From Paenibacillus montaniterrae (GTDB taxonomy: Bacteria; Bacillota; Bacilli; Paenibacillales; Paenibacillaceae), in assembly GCF_018403185.1 (NCBI RefSeq), contig NZ_BOSE01000002.1:310001-374000 (forward strand): 64,000 nt of DNA, in the 5' to 3' direction. The translations under genes were made by a program, and so were the position numbers. Below are positions 8,179-16,999 of the stretch, piece after piece (the first letter of the stretch is position 1; each line of letters starts with the position of its first letter). The notes under the pieces are model-generated. The model made no database searches. It worked only from the letters and a program-made list of their open reading frames with translations, and had not been told where the DNA came from.

Positions 8179-9069
8179 CTAATCATCTCCTTTCGTCAAA
8201 ATGTAGCGCTGAATCGACAATACGATGACAACAATTAATAGCAGCACAACGCTCATCGCTGAAGCGAGACCATAGTTGTTGAACTGGAAGGCTGTTTCGA
8301 TAATTTTCATAACAAATGTTTCACTTGCCCCTGCAGGGCCGCCTTTCGTAAGCACAAACGGCAGATCGAATACTTCCAATGCCCCTGTAACCGTCAAAAA
8401 CAGGTTGAGCTCAATAATTTTATAAATATTAGGCAGTGTAATCCGTGTAAACTGCTGCCAGCTGCTCGCTCCATCAATCGAGGCCGCTTCATATAAATCG
8501 CTAGGAATCGATTGTAGCGCTCCTAAATAAATGACCATATTAAAGCCCATAAATCGCCATAGCCCTACAGAAGCCAGTGTATAGTTGACATAATCCTTAT
8601 TGCCTAGCCAGCTCGTTTGAGCAAGCTGATCAAAGCCAAGCGAGCCTAGCAAATAATTCAGTGAACCGTTCGTCGTATCATATACATATCCAAATAAGTA
8701 CGCTACCGCGACGCCGTTCAAAATATATGGTAAAAACAGCAGCAGGCGAAAACCGTTTCTCCCTCTTAGCTTCGTATTAAGCAGCACTGCAAAAAACAAG
8801 GCCACAATATTTTGAACGATCCCGATTGCGAAATAAGCAAAATTATGCCTGAAGACGCCAAACAATTCAGGATTAGAAAACACTTCTGCATAATTGGCAA
8901 AGCCAACCCATTCCTTATGAGCGCTTACCCCATTCCATTTCATAAAACTTAGCCGAAACAGCTCCAATGCTGGATAATAGGCGAAGGTAAATAAAAGCAG
9001 CAAAGGTATTGCAATGAAGCTGACGAGTATAACTTTTTTTTGGGTGGGGAAGGGTAGTTTACTAAACAC
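8179..9069 (-). CDS. Sugar ABC transporter permease, MalF type (CUT1)
   Basis: This 296-residue protein has six membrane segments and the EAA loop DLYEAASIDGASSWQQFTRITLP. Its N-terminus (KVILVSFIAIPLLLLFTFAYYPA) is typical of the first permease of CUT1 pairs. The start is GTG at 9069, nine bases after GGAG; no better ATG is in frame. It is paired with the MalG-type permease immediately downstream. A type A repeat fills the gap to the upstream binding-protein gene, which is unusual inside an operon. Confidence 0.9.
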   Translation of the reverse strand: MFSKLPFPTQKKVILVSFIAIPLLLLFTFAYYPALELFRLSFMKWNGVSAHKEWVGFANYAEVFSNPELFGVFRHNFAYFAIGIVQNIVALFFAVLLNTKLRGRNGFRLLLFLPYILNGVAVAYLFGYVYDTTNGSLNYLLGSLGFDQLAQTSWLGNKDYVNYTLASVGLWRFMGFNMVIYLGALQSIPSDLYEAASIDGASSWQQFTRITLPNIYKIIELNLFLTVTGALEVFDLPFVLTKGGPAGASETFVMKIIETAFQFNNYGLASAMSVVLLLIVVIVLSIQRYILTKGDD

Positions 9070-9093
9070 CTATCATCACTCCTTTAGAGAGGT

Positions 9094-9264
9094 AGTTTAA
9101 AAAGCACGACTTTGATGACGTTGTGACTTCTCTGTAGCTTATTCGACGGCGAATATGTCACGCTACCGAAGGCTCCGGTGCTCACGTAGCTTGTGCCTAC
9201 GCTGCGCTCCTCGCCTTCTAGTATCGTGCCATCTTCTTGGTCCTGAAAGCCGAGCTTTTTAAAC
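9094..9264 (-). repeat. Type A repeat, full copy A2, inside the transporter operon
   Basis: This 171-bp unit has ends GTTTAAAAAGCACGACTTT and AAAGCCGAGCTTTTTAAAC. The internal paired arms TGTCACGCTACCGAAGG and CTTCTAGTATCGTGCCA place it in the ATGGCACG subfamily, and the core CTACGCTGCGCTCC is present. It lies just upstream of the MalF-type permease (24 bases to the start codon), between two genes that otherwise look co-transcribed. Confidence 0.85.
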
Positions 9265-9280
9265 TTTTATTTGATGTATG

Positions 9281-9342
9281 GTTTAAAAAGCTTAACTTTG
9301 ATGACGATGGAACTTCTCTGTAGCGTATTCGACGGCGAAGCT
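9281..9342 (-). repeat. Type A repeat, truncated copy
   Basis: About 62 bases begin GTTTAAAAAGCTTAACTTTG and continue through GATGACGATG and TTCGACGGCGAA before the similarity stops. It lacks the core and the other terminal arm. Together with copy A2 and the hairpin at 9365 it fills the 360-base gap between the binding-protein gene and the permease genes. Confidence 0.7.
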
Positions 9343-9364
9343 TGATCGCTTTTTTTAGATGTAA

Positions 9365-9403
9365 ATGTGCTTGCGATGAACTGTTGTTCACCTGCAAGCA
9401 CAT
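9365..9403 (-). other. Intercistronic hairpin after the binding-protein gene
   Basis: The arms ATGTGCTTGC and GCAAGCACAT are perfect complements around an inner stem (GTGAAC/GTTCAT). There is no T run on the minus strand, so it is better read as an mRNA-stabilising or attenuating hairpin than a full terminator. Such hairpins after binding-protein genes often raise their expression relative to the permeases. It lies 26 bases after the stop codon. Confidence 0.6.
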
Positions 9404-9429
9404 GTGATGCTTCACTTAGTCTTAGGCCG

Positions 9430-10695
9430 TTATTGTGCTGCGCCTAGTTCTTTTCTTGCTTTAGCCCAGTCGCTGTTTACTTTATCCAGCACTGACGCTG
9501 GGTCGTCTGATAGTACAAATTGCTGGACCGTTGCGGCTTGATCTAGCCGGGCCTGATTTTGAATGTCTGTAGCTATGTCCGAAGGCTGCGCTGGCTCAAA
9601 AAACTCGACATTAAAGCTGTTGAATTCAGCAAGTTGCGCCAGCTTCGGCTCGCGATCCTTTAATGTTGGAATAAAGCCAGCGAATTCATCGTATCCCGAC
9701 TCCTCGATAATCCATTTAATAAACGCTTTGGCAGCAGGAACATTGCCGTTTTTGTTAACCGCATAGAAGAAATCCGGGTTCAACGGAGCTTTTGCTTGAC
9801 CGCTGTTGTCTGCCGGGAATGGGAAAAATCCGACGTTGTCTGGGTCTGCTCCATTTTCAATAACCTGGTTAATGACCCAGTTGCCTAGCAAGTACATGCC
9901 GAAATTTCCGTTAGCGATATCTTTTTTCGATTGCTCCCAGTTCGTTGAATTTACATCCGGCTCCAAGTAGCCTTTCTGGTACAGCTCGCGGATAATGCCC
10001 CATGATTTGCCGTATTCGTTGTCCATTGTGTACGGTGTATCAGTATCGGCGCGCTTGTTTTGATGGTCGCTTGCCGCGGCTATAATTGTTGGAATATCGT
10101 ACACCCATACATCCAACGGCCATTTATCCTTAAAGTTTGAGGCTAACGGTACGATGCCGCTTTGCTTCAGCTTTTCGCAGGCCGCTAAAAACTCATCATA
10201 CGTTTTAGGCACTTCGGTAATGCCAGCCTTGGCAAATGCTTCTTTGTTGTATACGATTCCAACTGTCGAACCGCCAGAAGAAATTCCGTAAATTTGCCCT
10301 TCATGTGCTCGCATTTCTTCAAAGTAAATATCCCCTGAAAATTCAATGTCGTTTAGCGGTGCAAAGTATTCTGGAAATTCTGCATTCGACAGTGTTGGCA
10401 AAAACACAACATCCGGGAAATCTCCTGAGCTCATGCGAACCTTGAGCGTTGCATCATAATCCTGAATCGCTTCAAATTCAATATTGACCCCAGGATATTT
10501 TTCTTCAAAGCGCTGCTTGTACTCATCATAGACGTTGCCAATCATATCTGTCCGGTTTGTTAGAAAAACAAGATCGCCCGTTACTTCCCCCGTTTCATTC
10601 GAGCTCTCATTGGAGCCTTGTGAGTTTCCACTGCAAGCTGAAAAAACTGTTAGCATAATAATCAAACTAAACAATAACAAAATATTCTTTTTCAT
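9430..10695 (-). CDS. Extracellular sugar-binding lipoprotein of a CUT1 ABC transporter
   Basis: The product is about 421 residues. It has a lipoprotein signal (FSAC lipobox near residue 20) and family 1 solute-binding features (YDEYKQRFEEKYPGVNIEFE, DVVFLPT, GIVYNKEAFAKAGI, GNWVINQVIENGADPDNVGFFPFP). It is the first gene of the leftward transporter operon and probably binds manno-oligosaccharides. The ATG at 10695 has GGGGGA at proper spacing and precedes the signal peptide directly; an upstream ATG at 10731 would add 12 residues overlapping the cre box. The protein encoded at 15716-16999 is a clear paralogue (shared GNWxINQ...GADPDxxGFFPFP and PLNPDxF). Confidence 0.9.
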   Translation of the reverse strand: MKKNILLLFSLIIMLTVFSACSGNSQGSNESSNETGEVTGDLVFLTNRTDMIGNVYDEYKQRFEEKYPGVNIEFEAIQDYDATLKVRMSSGDFPDVVFLPTLSNAEFPEYFAPLNDIEFSGDIYFEEMRAHEGQIYGISSGGSTVGIVYNKEAFAKAGITEVPKTYDEFLAACEKLKQSGIVPLASNFKDKWPLDVWVYDIPTIIAAASDHQNKRADTDTPYTMDNEYGKSWGIIRELYQKGYLEPDVNSTNWEQSKKDIANGNFGMYLLGNWVINQVIENGADPDNVGFFPFPADNSGQAKAPLNPDFFYAVNKNGNVPAAKAFIKWIIEESGYDEFAGFIPTLKDREPKLAQLAEFNSFNVEFFEPAQPSDIATDIQNQARLDQAATVQQFVLSDDPASVLDKVNSDWAKARKELGAAQ

Positions 10696-10716
10696 CGAAA
10701 TCCCCCATTTCATTTT

Positions 10717-10730
10717 TGTAATCGCTAACA
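10717..10730 (-). promoter_or_regulatory. cre-like / LacI-family operator before the binding-protein gene
   Basis: TGTAATCGCTAACA on the plus strand fits TGWAANCGNTNWCA in full. It sits about ten bases upstream of the ribosome site of the transporter operon. The site could bind CcpA or the LacI-family protein encoded at 14597-15700, since both recognise CG-centred operators. A clear -10/-35 pair could not be assigned. Confidence 0.6.
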
Positions 10731-10992
10731 ATGTTAAGCTTACTGTAAAAGATCACAGCATGAAATGGTTTGAAATGCTTTTTATTGTCTTGTATTGACA
10801 TGAGAAATTCCGATCACTTCCAATATAAATATACTCCTTCTCCATTTTTTCGCGAGTTGAATATGCTTTGGCAACAGCTCGCCTTGCGAATCAGGGGCAT
10901 TTTGAAATATTCCCCTATTTCTTGTAGAAACCGATAATTTTTAAAGCAAATTGCGAAAAACTCTTGCCAAAACCGTGCAACTTAATGTTTAC

Positions 10993-11027
10993 TTGTTATA
11001 GATTATATTCAATATTTTATCTAACAA
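10993..11027 (+). promoter_or_regulatory. Imperfect inverted repeat upstream of the GH113 operon
   Basis: TTGTTATAGAT (10993-11003) and ATCTAACAA (11019-11027) face each other across 15 AT-rich bases, with a two-base difference in one arm. The element ends 14 bases before the ribosome site of the GH113 gene and is a candidate operator or leader hairpin. The rest of the 10732-11051 divergent region is AT-rich and shows no other clear signal. Confidence 0.35.
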
Positions 11028-11051
11028 AACTAACAAAATGGAGGGCGGATT

Positions 11052-12014
11052 ATGAAGCAATCACTGCCATATATCGCAGGAATGACCTGGGGCTGGACTG
11101 GTGTACGCGGCACATGGCGCGATGAAAAAGCGAAGCAATCGATGCTGCTTATGAAGGAACGGCTAGCCGTCAACTGGACAGCTATAACCTTTGCTGCGCT
11201 GCAGGAGCATCCGCAAGCAACTGTCATTTCGTACAAGGATGAACCTACAGTAACGGATGAAGAAATTATTGACGCTGTACAGCATGCACAAAGCATGGGG
11301 CTAAACGTCATCCTGAAGCCTGTTGTGAACTGCGCAAACGGCACATGGCGTGCCCATATTAATTTTTTTGACATTGACGTTCCTTGTGAGCCTAAATGGA
11401 GCGAATGGTTTGCCAGCTATACCGAGTTTATCGTGCACTATGCAAAGCTTGCGCAAAAGCTGGAGGTCGATATGCTTTGCATTGGCTGTGAAATGGTGCA
11501 AGCCGATCGCCGCGAGCAGCAATGGCGTGCGTTAATTGAGGAAGTGCGAAAGCACTACCATGGACTCATTACATATAACTGCGATAAATACCAGGAGGGT
11601 CAAGTGAAGTGGTGGGATGCCGTAGACGTAATTTCCTCAAGCGGCTACTATCCGATTGATCAGTGGGAAGCCCAACTGGACCGCATTGAGGAGGTAGTCA
11701 AGCAGCATAGCAACAAGCCTTTCTTCTTTATGGAAGCTGGCTGTCCAAGCCGTGAAGGCTCGCCGCAGCTGCCGAATGACTGGGGGCTGCAGGGCGCGCC
11801 AAGCGAGCACAGCCAGCAGGCTTACTATGAAGCGATGTTTAACGCATGCGACAAACGCCCTTGGGTCGAAGGCTTTATGCTGTGGGATTGGCCGGCTCAT
11901 TTGTATGATGAGCAAAATGCCAGCGCCAACGATGACTACTGCATGTTTGGCAAGGCGGCTGAGCGCACCGTCTTTGACTACTATAGCCGCAAAACAAAGG
12001 AGGCTGAACAATGA
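11052..12014 (+). CDS. GH113 endo-beta-1,4-mannanase, cytosolic
   Basis: This is a 320-residue (beta/alpha)8 enzyme without signal peptide. Length and motifs agree with GH113, whose founding member is the Alicyclobacillus acidocaldarius mannanase. These include YIAGMTWGWTGVRGTW at the N-terminus, the acid/base glutamate in CIGCEM (E147), the nucleophile in FFMEAGCPS (E228) and the closing EGFMLWDWP. GH113 enzymes cut beta-1,4-mannan and manno-oligosaccharides, often releasing mannobiose. Being intracellular, it would act on imported oligosaccharides. GGAGG lies before the ATG. The stop overlaps the next start by four bases, linking it to the epimerase and phosphorylase that use mannobiose. 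Confidence 0.88.
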   Translation: MKQSLPYIAGMTWGWTGVRGTWRDEKAKQSMLLMKERLAVNWTAITFAALQEHPQATVISYKDEPTVTDEEIIDAVQHAQSMGLNVILKPVVNCANGTWRAHINFFDIDVPCEPKWSEWFASYTEFIVHYAKLAQKLEVDMLCIGCEMVQADRREQQWRALIEEVRKHYHGLITYNCDKYQEGQVKWWDAVDVISSSGYYPIDQWEAQLDRIEEVVKQHSNKPFFFMEAGCPSREGSPQLPNDWGLQGAPSEHSQQAYYEAMFNACDKRPWVEGFMLWDWPAHLYDEQNASANDDYCMFGKAAERTVFDYYSRKTKEAEQ

Positions 12015-13228
12015 GCAAGCATTTGGACGCAACACAATGGATTGAAGAGCTGGAAGCCGAGCTCAGGGACAATATATTGGAGTTTTGGTTGAAGCACAGT
12101 TTGGATACACAGCAAGGCGGCTTTTATGGCGAAGTGACCCGTGATTTTGCTGTCGTTCCAGATGCAGCGAAAAGCCTCGTACTCAATACACGCTTGCTTT
12201 GGACCTTCTCTGCTGCCTATCGCACCTATCGCAAGGAAGCCTATCTTGCTGCCGCCGAGCGGGCGTATCATTATCTTAATGAACACTTTGTCGATCGCAA
12301 TTACGGCGGCATGTACTGGATGCTGAACGCTGACGGCTCGCCGCTTGAGCGCAAAAAGCAAATTTACGGGCAAGCCTTTGCAATCTATGCCTACGCTGAA
12401 TACTATCGTACAACAGGCCATGAGCAGGCACGGCAGAATGCTATCACCATCTTCCAGCATATTGAGCGCTATGGACATGACAAGCATTATGGCGGCTATA
12501 TTGAAGCATTATCTGAGCAATGGCAGGAAACAGATGATCTCAGTCTTAGCGGCAAGGATTTGAATGAGAAAAAATCGATGAATACTCATTTGCATGTTAT
12601 GGAGGCCTATACGAATCTGTATCGGATATGGAAGTCGGATGAGCTGGAAAAGCAGCTTGCAGAGCTGATTAATATAACAATCAGCCACATTATCGACCGC
12701 GATACCGGACATTTCAAGCTGTTTTTTGATGAAGCGTGGAACAGTCAATCCGATCATATTTCGTATGGTCATGATATCGAAGGAAGCTGGCTGCTCGTGG
12801 AGGCAGCTGAAGTGCTGGGCCATGAAGCGTTGCTGGCAGAAGCGAAGGCAGTTGCTATAAAAATGGCGGATGCCGTATTGGCGAACGGCTTTGATGCTGA
12901 CGGCGGCTTGCTTAACGAAGCTCAAGGCTCCATCATCATAGATGATCATAAGGACTGGTGGCCGCAAGCAGAAGCAGTTGTCGGCTTTTATCATGCATAC
13001 CAGCTGACGGGGCAGCAGCAATACCGAGAGGCTGCAGAGCGCTCCTGGCACTTTATCCAGCACTATATCGTTGACAAGCAATTTGGCGAATGGCATTGGA
13101 GCGTGCGTCGCGATGGCACACCTAGCGATCATGTTCAAAAGATCAGTGCTTGGAAATGCCCTTATCATAACGGTCGGGCATGTCTGGAAATGATTGAGCG
13201 TCTTAAGCATAATGAACTGAAGGGATGA
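12011..13228 (+). CDS. AGE-family 2-epimerase (cellobiose/mannobiose 2-epimerase)
   Basis: This 405-residue (alpha/alpha)6-barrel protein belongs to the N-acylglucosamine 2-epimerase superfamily. Histidines in NTHLHVMEAY (about 193-195), SYGHDIEGSW (H254) and WKCPYHNGRACLEM (about 391) match the general acid/base positions of cellobiose 2-epimerases. Such enzymes convert beta-1,4-mannobiose to mannosyl-glucose. It lies between the mannobiose-releasing GH113 gene (ATGA overlap) and the GH130 phosphorylase gene (5 bases apart). This is the same gene partnership known from Bacteroides fragilis, which argues for mannobiose as substrate. GGAGG precedes the start inside the GH113 coding end. Confidence 0.88.
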   Translation: MSKHLDATQWIEELEAELRDNILEFWLKHSLDTQQGGFYGEVTRDFAVVPDAAKSLVLNTRLLWTFSAAYRTYRKEAYLAAAERAYHYLNEHFVDRNYGGMYWMLNADGSPLERKKQIYGQAFAIYAYAEYYRTTGHEQARQNAITIFQHIERYGHDKHYGGYIEALSEQWQETDDLSLSGKDLNEKKSMNTHLHVMEAYTNLYRIWKSDELEKQLAELINITISHIIDRDTGHFKLFFDEAWNSQSDHISYGHDIEGSWLLVEAAEVLGHEALLAEAKAVAIKMADAVLANGFDADGGLLNEAQGSIIIDDHKDWWPQAEAVVGFYHAYQLTGQQQYREAAERSWHFIQHYIVDKQFGEWHWSVRRDGTPSDHVQKISAWKCPYHNGRACLEMIERLKHNELKG

Positions 13229-13233
13229 TTTGA

Positions 13234-14412
13234 ATGACAATATTTGAACAGCGCAAAGCCTATCTTACCGAGCAATATGAACAGCTCATTCAGCGTCGCA
13301 ACACTGTAATTGAGGGCGGAAACGGTATTTATGACCGCTATCAGCACCCGATTTTGACAGCCGACCATGCGCCGCTGCATTGGCGGTACGATTTTAATCC
13401 GCAAACCAATCCTTATTTTATGGAGCGGCTTGGCGTCCACTGTGTATTTAATCCCGGGGCAATATACTTGAACGGCAAGTACTACCTTGTCGCGCGTGTT
13501 GAAGGCAATGACCGCAAATCATTTTTCGCGATTGCCGAAAGCGACAACGGCATCGACGGCTTCCGGTTTTGGGATGCGCCTGTCGTCCTGCCTGAAACGA
13601 GCGATCCTGATACAAATGTATACGATATGCGCCTGGTACAGCATGAGGATGGCTGGATTTACGGCTTGTTTTGCACGGAACGCAAGGACCCTGACGCTGC
13701 TCCAGGCGATCTTTCCAGTGCAATTGCGCAGTGCGGCATAGCGCGGACTAAAGACATGAAAAGCTGGGAACGGCTTGCCGATTTGAAAACCCGCTCCAAC
13801 CAGCAGCGCAATGTTGTGCTTCATCCTGAATTTGTCGATGGCAGGTACGCCTTCTATACGCGTCCACAGGATGGCTTTATCGACACAGGCTCAGGAGGCG
13901 GAATTGGCTGGGGCTTATCTCACTCCATCGAGCAAGCTTGCATTGAGGAAGAGATTATCATTGACGAGCGTCATTATCATACGATTAAGGAAGTTAAGAA
14001 CGGTCAAGGACCTGCGCCGCTTAAAACAGACAAGGGCTGGCTCCATATCGCTCATGGCGTGCGCAACACCGCTGCCGGCTTGCGCTATGTCCTGTACGCA
14101 TTCGTGACCAGTCTGGAAGATCCAAGCAAGGTCATCTATGCGCCGGGCGGACATCTGCTTGCTCCGCAAGGCGAGGAGCGTGTTGGTGATGTGTCCAATG
14201 TCGTGTTCTGCAACGGTGCAGTCGTCAATGAGCAAGGAAAGGTGTTTATCTATTATGCATCGTCCGACACTCGCTGCCATGTCGCTACCTCTACAGTCGA
14301 GCAGCTGCTAGATTACGCAATGCATACGCCGCCTGACGGCCTACGCTCCTATGCCAGTGTGCAGCAGCGCCTGACCTTGATCAATGCAAACTTAACATTT
14401 GCTGAGCGCTAA
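13234..14412 (+). CDS. GH130 4-O-beta-D-mannosyl-D-glucose phosphorylase
   Basis: The 392-residue five-bladed beta-propeller shows GH130 subfamily 1 features. These are PHWRYDFNP-like [41 protein letters not shown] and the catalytic aspartate in [12 protein letters not shown] at residue 131, the position I recall for the B. fragilis enzyme. The reaction is mannosyl-glucose plus phosphate to mannose-1-phosphate plus glucose, saving one ATP. It is the last gene of the GH113/epimerase operon and completes the mannobiose route. GH130_2 mannooligosaccharide phosphorylase is the main alternative, but the epimerase next door favours subfamily 1. Confidence 0.88.
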   Translation: MTIFEQRKAYLTEQYEQLIQRRNTVIEGGNGIYDRYQHPILTADHAPLHWRYDFNPQTNPYFMERLGVHCVFNPGAIYLNGKYYLVARVEGNDRKSFFAIAESDNGIDGFRFWDAPVVLPETSDPDTNVYDMRLVQHEDGWIYGLFCTERKDPDAAPGDLSSAIAQCGIARTKDMKSWERLADLKTRSNQQRNVVLHPEFVDGRYAFYTRPQDGFIDTGSGGGIGWGLSHSIEQACIEEEIIIDERHYHTIKEVKNGQGPAPLKTDKGWLHIAHGVRNTAAGLRYVLYAFVTSLEDPSKVIYAPGGHLLAPQGEERVGDVSNVVFCNGAVVNEQGKVFIYYASSDTRCHVATSTVEQLLDYAMHTPPDGLRSYASVQQRLTLINANLTFAER

Positions 14413-14423
14413 GTCGGCGCTCT

Positions 14424-14538
14424 GGAGCAAAGCATCCTCAAGTCGCTTTTTAAAGCCTAATGCTTCCTCTTTTTACTTTTGGGGTTGCATTAGGCTTTTA
14501 ACGGCTACTCTCTTGCATTTATCGGATTGCTTTGCTCC
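14424..14538 (+). repeat. Type B hairpin repeat, copy B1
   Basis: This 115-bp element has outer arms GGAGCAAAGCATCC and GGATTGCTTTGCTCC, and inner arms GCCTAATGC and GCATTAGGC followed by TTTTAA. Compared with copies B2-B5 the inner arms differ on both sides together (CCTAATG with CATTAGG instead of CGTAATG with CATTACG), so pairing is kept. It lies 12 bases after the GH130 stop and may double as the operon terminator. Confidence 0.75.
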
Positions 14539-14596
14539 TCCGCTGCTGCGTTTTGTTTTAGTGTGTTCTTCGTAGCTAGAACAGCCTAATGCTCTT

Positions 14597-15700
14597 TCAG
14601 CGCTGTTTGCTTGTGGCGGTGGCAGCCTGGAACGCTGTTGATTCGCGAAATAGTACTTCACTTTTAACGAGCAGCTTAACGATCGGCTCCTCGGGATGCT
14701 GCAAGCGGTTTAACAGCCGCTCCACAGCCTTTTTGCCCAGCATTTCTTTTGGCACATGGACGGTTGTGAGCGCCAGCTCGCCCATATAGGAGTCCTCAAT
14801 GTTATCGAAGCCTGTGACCGACAGCTGCTGAGGAACGGCGATCCCCTGTTCCTTTAGCACATCCAGCAGGCTTAAGGCGATTGTGTCATTGCCGCATACC
14901 ATTGCGTTCGGCAGCTGCGGCAGTCCTTGCAGCCATTTGCGGATTTGATCGTGAAAATGAAAGCGATCGTAGCCCTCCAGATTGAGCAGGCTGCGATAAA
15001 GCGATGCATTGCCAAAAGCAGCGCTCATTTCACTGCCAGCACGAAATTGATGCTCCTCCATCGCCGCACGGTAGCCAAGAAAGCGGTCATTAAAGCTGCG
15101 CGAGAAGTGAATATTACCAACAAACGCAATATCCCGCTGCCCGGAGCTAATCAACTGCTTTGTCAAGCGATAGGTTGCTTCATAATTATCGACAAATATG
15201 CTGTCAAGCGGAATTAAATCATCCTCATGGTCAACCAGTACCATTGTAATGCCAAGACGATGAATATCGAGCAGCATTGACGACGAAATTTCGCCTACAC
15301 CAATCATGCCCAATATCCCCTCTGGATTGATGAACCCGGTTAAATGGTCCGCATTCTGCTCGGAAAGAATAATCATCCCGATCCCGCGTTTTTCCAGCTC
15401 AGCTGAAATTCCGTCAATAATTCTTCCCCAATACAGCGATTCCTTCGTTTGGAAGCGCACATTCGGCATAAGCACTAAAATAGACTGCTTGGCTGCTGAG
15501 CCACGCTGAAGCTTACGCGCTGCCTTTAATGGCTTATTGGCGGGGCGCTGTGTAAAATAGCCAAGCTGAGCGGCCGCTTCTATAACTCGTTCCTTCGTCG
15601 ACTCGCTCACCCCTCCTTTGCCAGACAATGCCTTTGATACAACAAATTTGGATACGCCCAAATAATTGGCGATTTGCTGCATCGTTACTTTCTTTGCCAT
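14597..15700 (-). CDS. LacI-family transcriptional regulator
   Basis: The 367-residue protein has an N-terminal LacI helix-turn-helix and hinge (VTMQQIANYLGVSKFVVSKALSGKGGVSE...VIEAAAQLGYF) and a periplasmic-binding-like effector domain (ILVLMPNVRF..., DSIFVDNYEATYRLTKQLISSGQRDIAFVG, AMVCGNDTIALSLL, SVTGFDNIEDS). It is the last gene of the kinase and binding-protein operon and probably senses a mannan-derived sugar. Candidate targets are the CG-centred site at 10717-10730 and operators of the mannan operons. The HTH serine-valine pattern (SKFVVSKAL) deviates a little from the common SxxTVSRAL. It lies 15 bases after the preceding gene. Confidence 0.9.
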   Translation of the reverse strand: MAKKVTMQQIANYLGVSKFVVSKALSGKGGVSESTKERVIEAAAQLGYFTQRPANKPLKAARKLQRGSAAKQSILVLMPNVRFQTKESLYWGRIIDGISAELEKRGIGMIILSEQNADHLTGFINPEGILGMIGVGEISSSMLLDIHRLGITMVLVDHEDDLIPLDSIFVDNYEATYRLTKQLISSGQRDIAFVGNIHFSRSFNDRFLGYRAAMEEHQFRAGSEMSAAFGNASLYRSLLNLEGYDRFHFHDQIRKWLQGLPQLPNAMVCGNDTIALSLLDVLKEQGIAVPQQLSVTGFDNIEDSYMGELALTTVHVPKEMLGKKAVERLLNRLQHPEEPIVKLLVKSEVLFRESTAFQAATATSKQR

Positions 15701-15715
15701 ATCCTTTTCTCCACC

Positions 15716-16999
15716 TCAGTACTGTAATATGTTTCTCGCTTTCGCCCAACGCTCATTATATTCGTCAAATGCGTCCTGCAAATCCGGTGCCGCTATCCAT
15801 TCCTGCAAATATAAGCCTGACCACAGCGTAATTTGTGCGGTATCAGCAATTTCCAGCAGCGCGTCGCTAGGAATTTGACGCTCGACCGGAATGCTGCCGT
15901 AAGAGAGGAACTGCTTATATTGCGGTAGCGTCGGCTGCTTCGTCGTATCAATCGGCAAAAAGCCCGAATCGTCCACAAAACCGGAATCATGCACAAAATA
16001 GCGAATCCATTCCAGCGCAAGCTCCTTATGCTCGCTATATTTGCTGATCGCAATAAACCAATCCGGATTAAGCGGCGAATAGATTGGCTGCTCGTTGCGA
16101 TATGGAAACGGAAAAAAGCCTATCGTATCGGGATCAGCTCCCAGTGAAGTGAGCTGATTAATGATCCAGTTGCCGAGAAAGAGCATTCCCGCACGCCCTT
16201 CTACAAATTCAATTTTGGATGCTTCCCATTGGTTGGAAATAAGCGCACGCTCCACATAGCTTTGCTCAATGAGCGTTTTCACAATCGTTATCGCATGTCC
16301 CCACTCATTATCCACCTGCCAGGGATCGTCCTGCTCGACCAGGCTGTTCAAATAGCCCGGATCACCATTCATTACACTAACAAGCTCCTCTCCCCAATTC
16401 ATAAGCGGCCATTGCGCGCCGTAATTCAAATAAATCGGAGTTATGCCTGCCTGCTTCAGCTTGCGGCAAGCCTCGTAAAATTCATCAAGCGTTGTCGGTA
16501 TGCTTTCGATGCCCGCCTGCTCAAACGCCTTTTTATTATAAATGATCCCTGTAGCAGAAGAGCCGGTCGTAATGCCGTACCGCTTGCCATTGTAGGATTT
16601 GTAATCTGCAAAGCGGATATTTTCAAACAAGCTGTCCGGCAAAGGCTCAAAGTAATCTGCCAAATCCTCATTTTTCATATGATTGGGAATTAAAAGCACA
16701 TCTCCATAATCCTGTGTTGCCAAGCGGGCAGATATGTCAGATACATAATTGGTTAAGCCTTCAAAGCTTAATTCTACTCCTGGATGCATTTGCTCAAAGG
16801 CTGAAGCGTATTTTTCAAAGCCGCCGTTTTCAATGAGATCAACACGATTGCTTAAAATATGAAGCTGGATCGGCTTTGCTGCCTCCTGCTGCTGCTCTTC
16901 ATTGACTGGAGCCTGCTGCTCCTGCCGCTGCTGTATGCAAGAGCTTAAAATCGCAGCTGAGCATACTAAAATCATTAGCATCGATATGAGCCTAGCCAC
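15716..16999 (-). CDS. Second sugar-binding lipoprotein, coupled to the sensor kinase gene
   Basis: The product is about 427 residues with a lipoprotein signal (LSSC lipobox) and the family 1 binding-protein fold. It is paralogous to the transporter binding protein at 9430-10695 (shared YNKKAFEQAGI, GNWIINQLTSLGADPDTIGFFPFP, SPLNPDWF). The GTG at 16999 lies 11 bases after AAAGGAG and overlaps the kinase stop by eight bases, so it is translationally coupled to the kinase rather than to permeases. That placement suggests a sensory role, presenting sugar to the kinase, though it may also serve the transporter. A longer reading frame from 17062 lacks a start site and would block the signal peptide. 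Confidence 0.85.
   Translation of the reverse strand: MARLISMLMILVCSAAILSSCIQQRQEQQAPVNEEQQQEAAKPIQLHILSNRVDLIENGGFEKYASAFEQMHPGVELSFEGLTNYVSDISARLATQDYGDVLLIPNHMKNEDLADYFEPLPDSLFENIRFADYKSYNGKRYGITTGSSATGIIYNKKAFEQAGIESIPTTLDEFYEACRKLKQAGITPIYLNYGAQWPLMNWGEELVSVMNGDPGYLNSLVEQDDPWQVDNEWGHAITIVKTLIEQSYVERALISNQWEASKIEFVEGRAGMLFLGNWIINQLTSLGADPDTIGFFPFPYRNEQPIYSPLNPDWFIAISKYSEHKELALEWIRYFVHDSGFVDDSGFLPIDTTKQPTLPQYKQFLSYGSIPVERQIPSDALLEIADTAQITLWSGLYLQEWIAAPDLQDAFDEYNERWAKARNILQY

Noticed and set aside
12509-13240. 243-codon leftward frame opposite the epimerase gene
   Set aside because: The rightward epimerase is complete and operon-coupled; the reverse frame has histidine/cysteine-rich nonsense composition.
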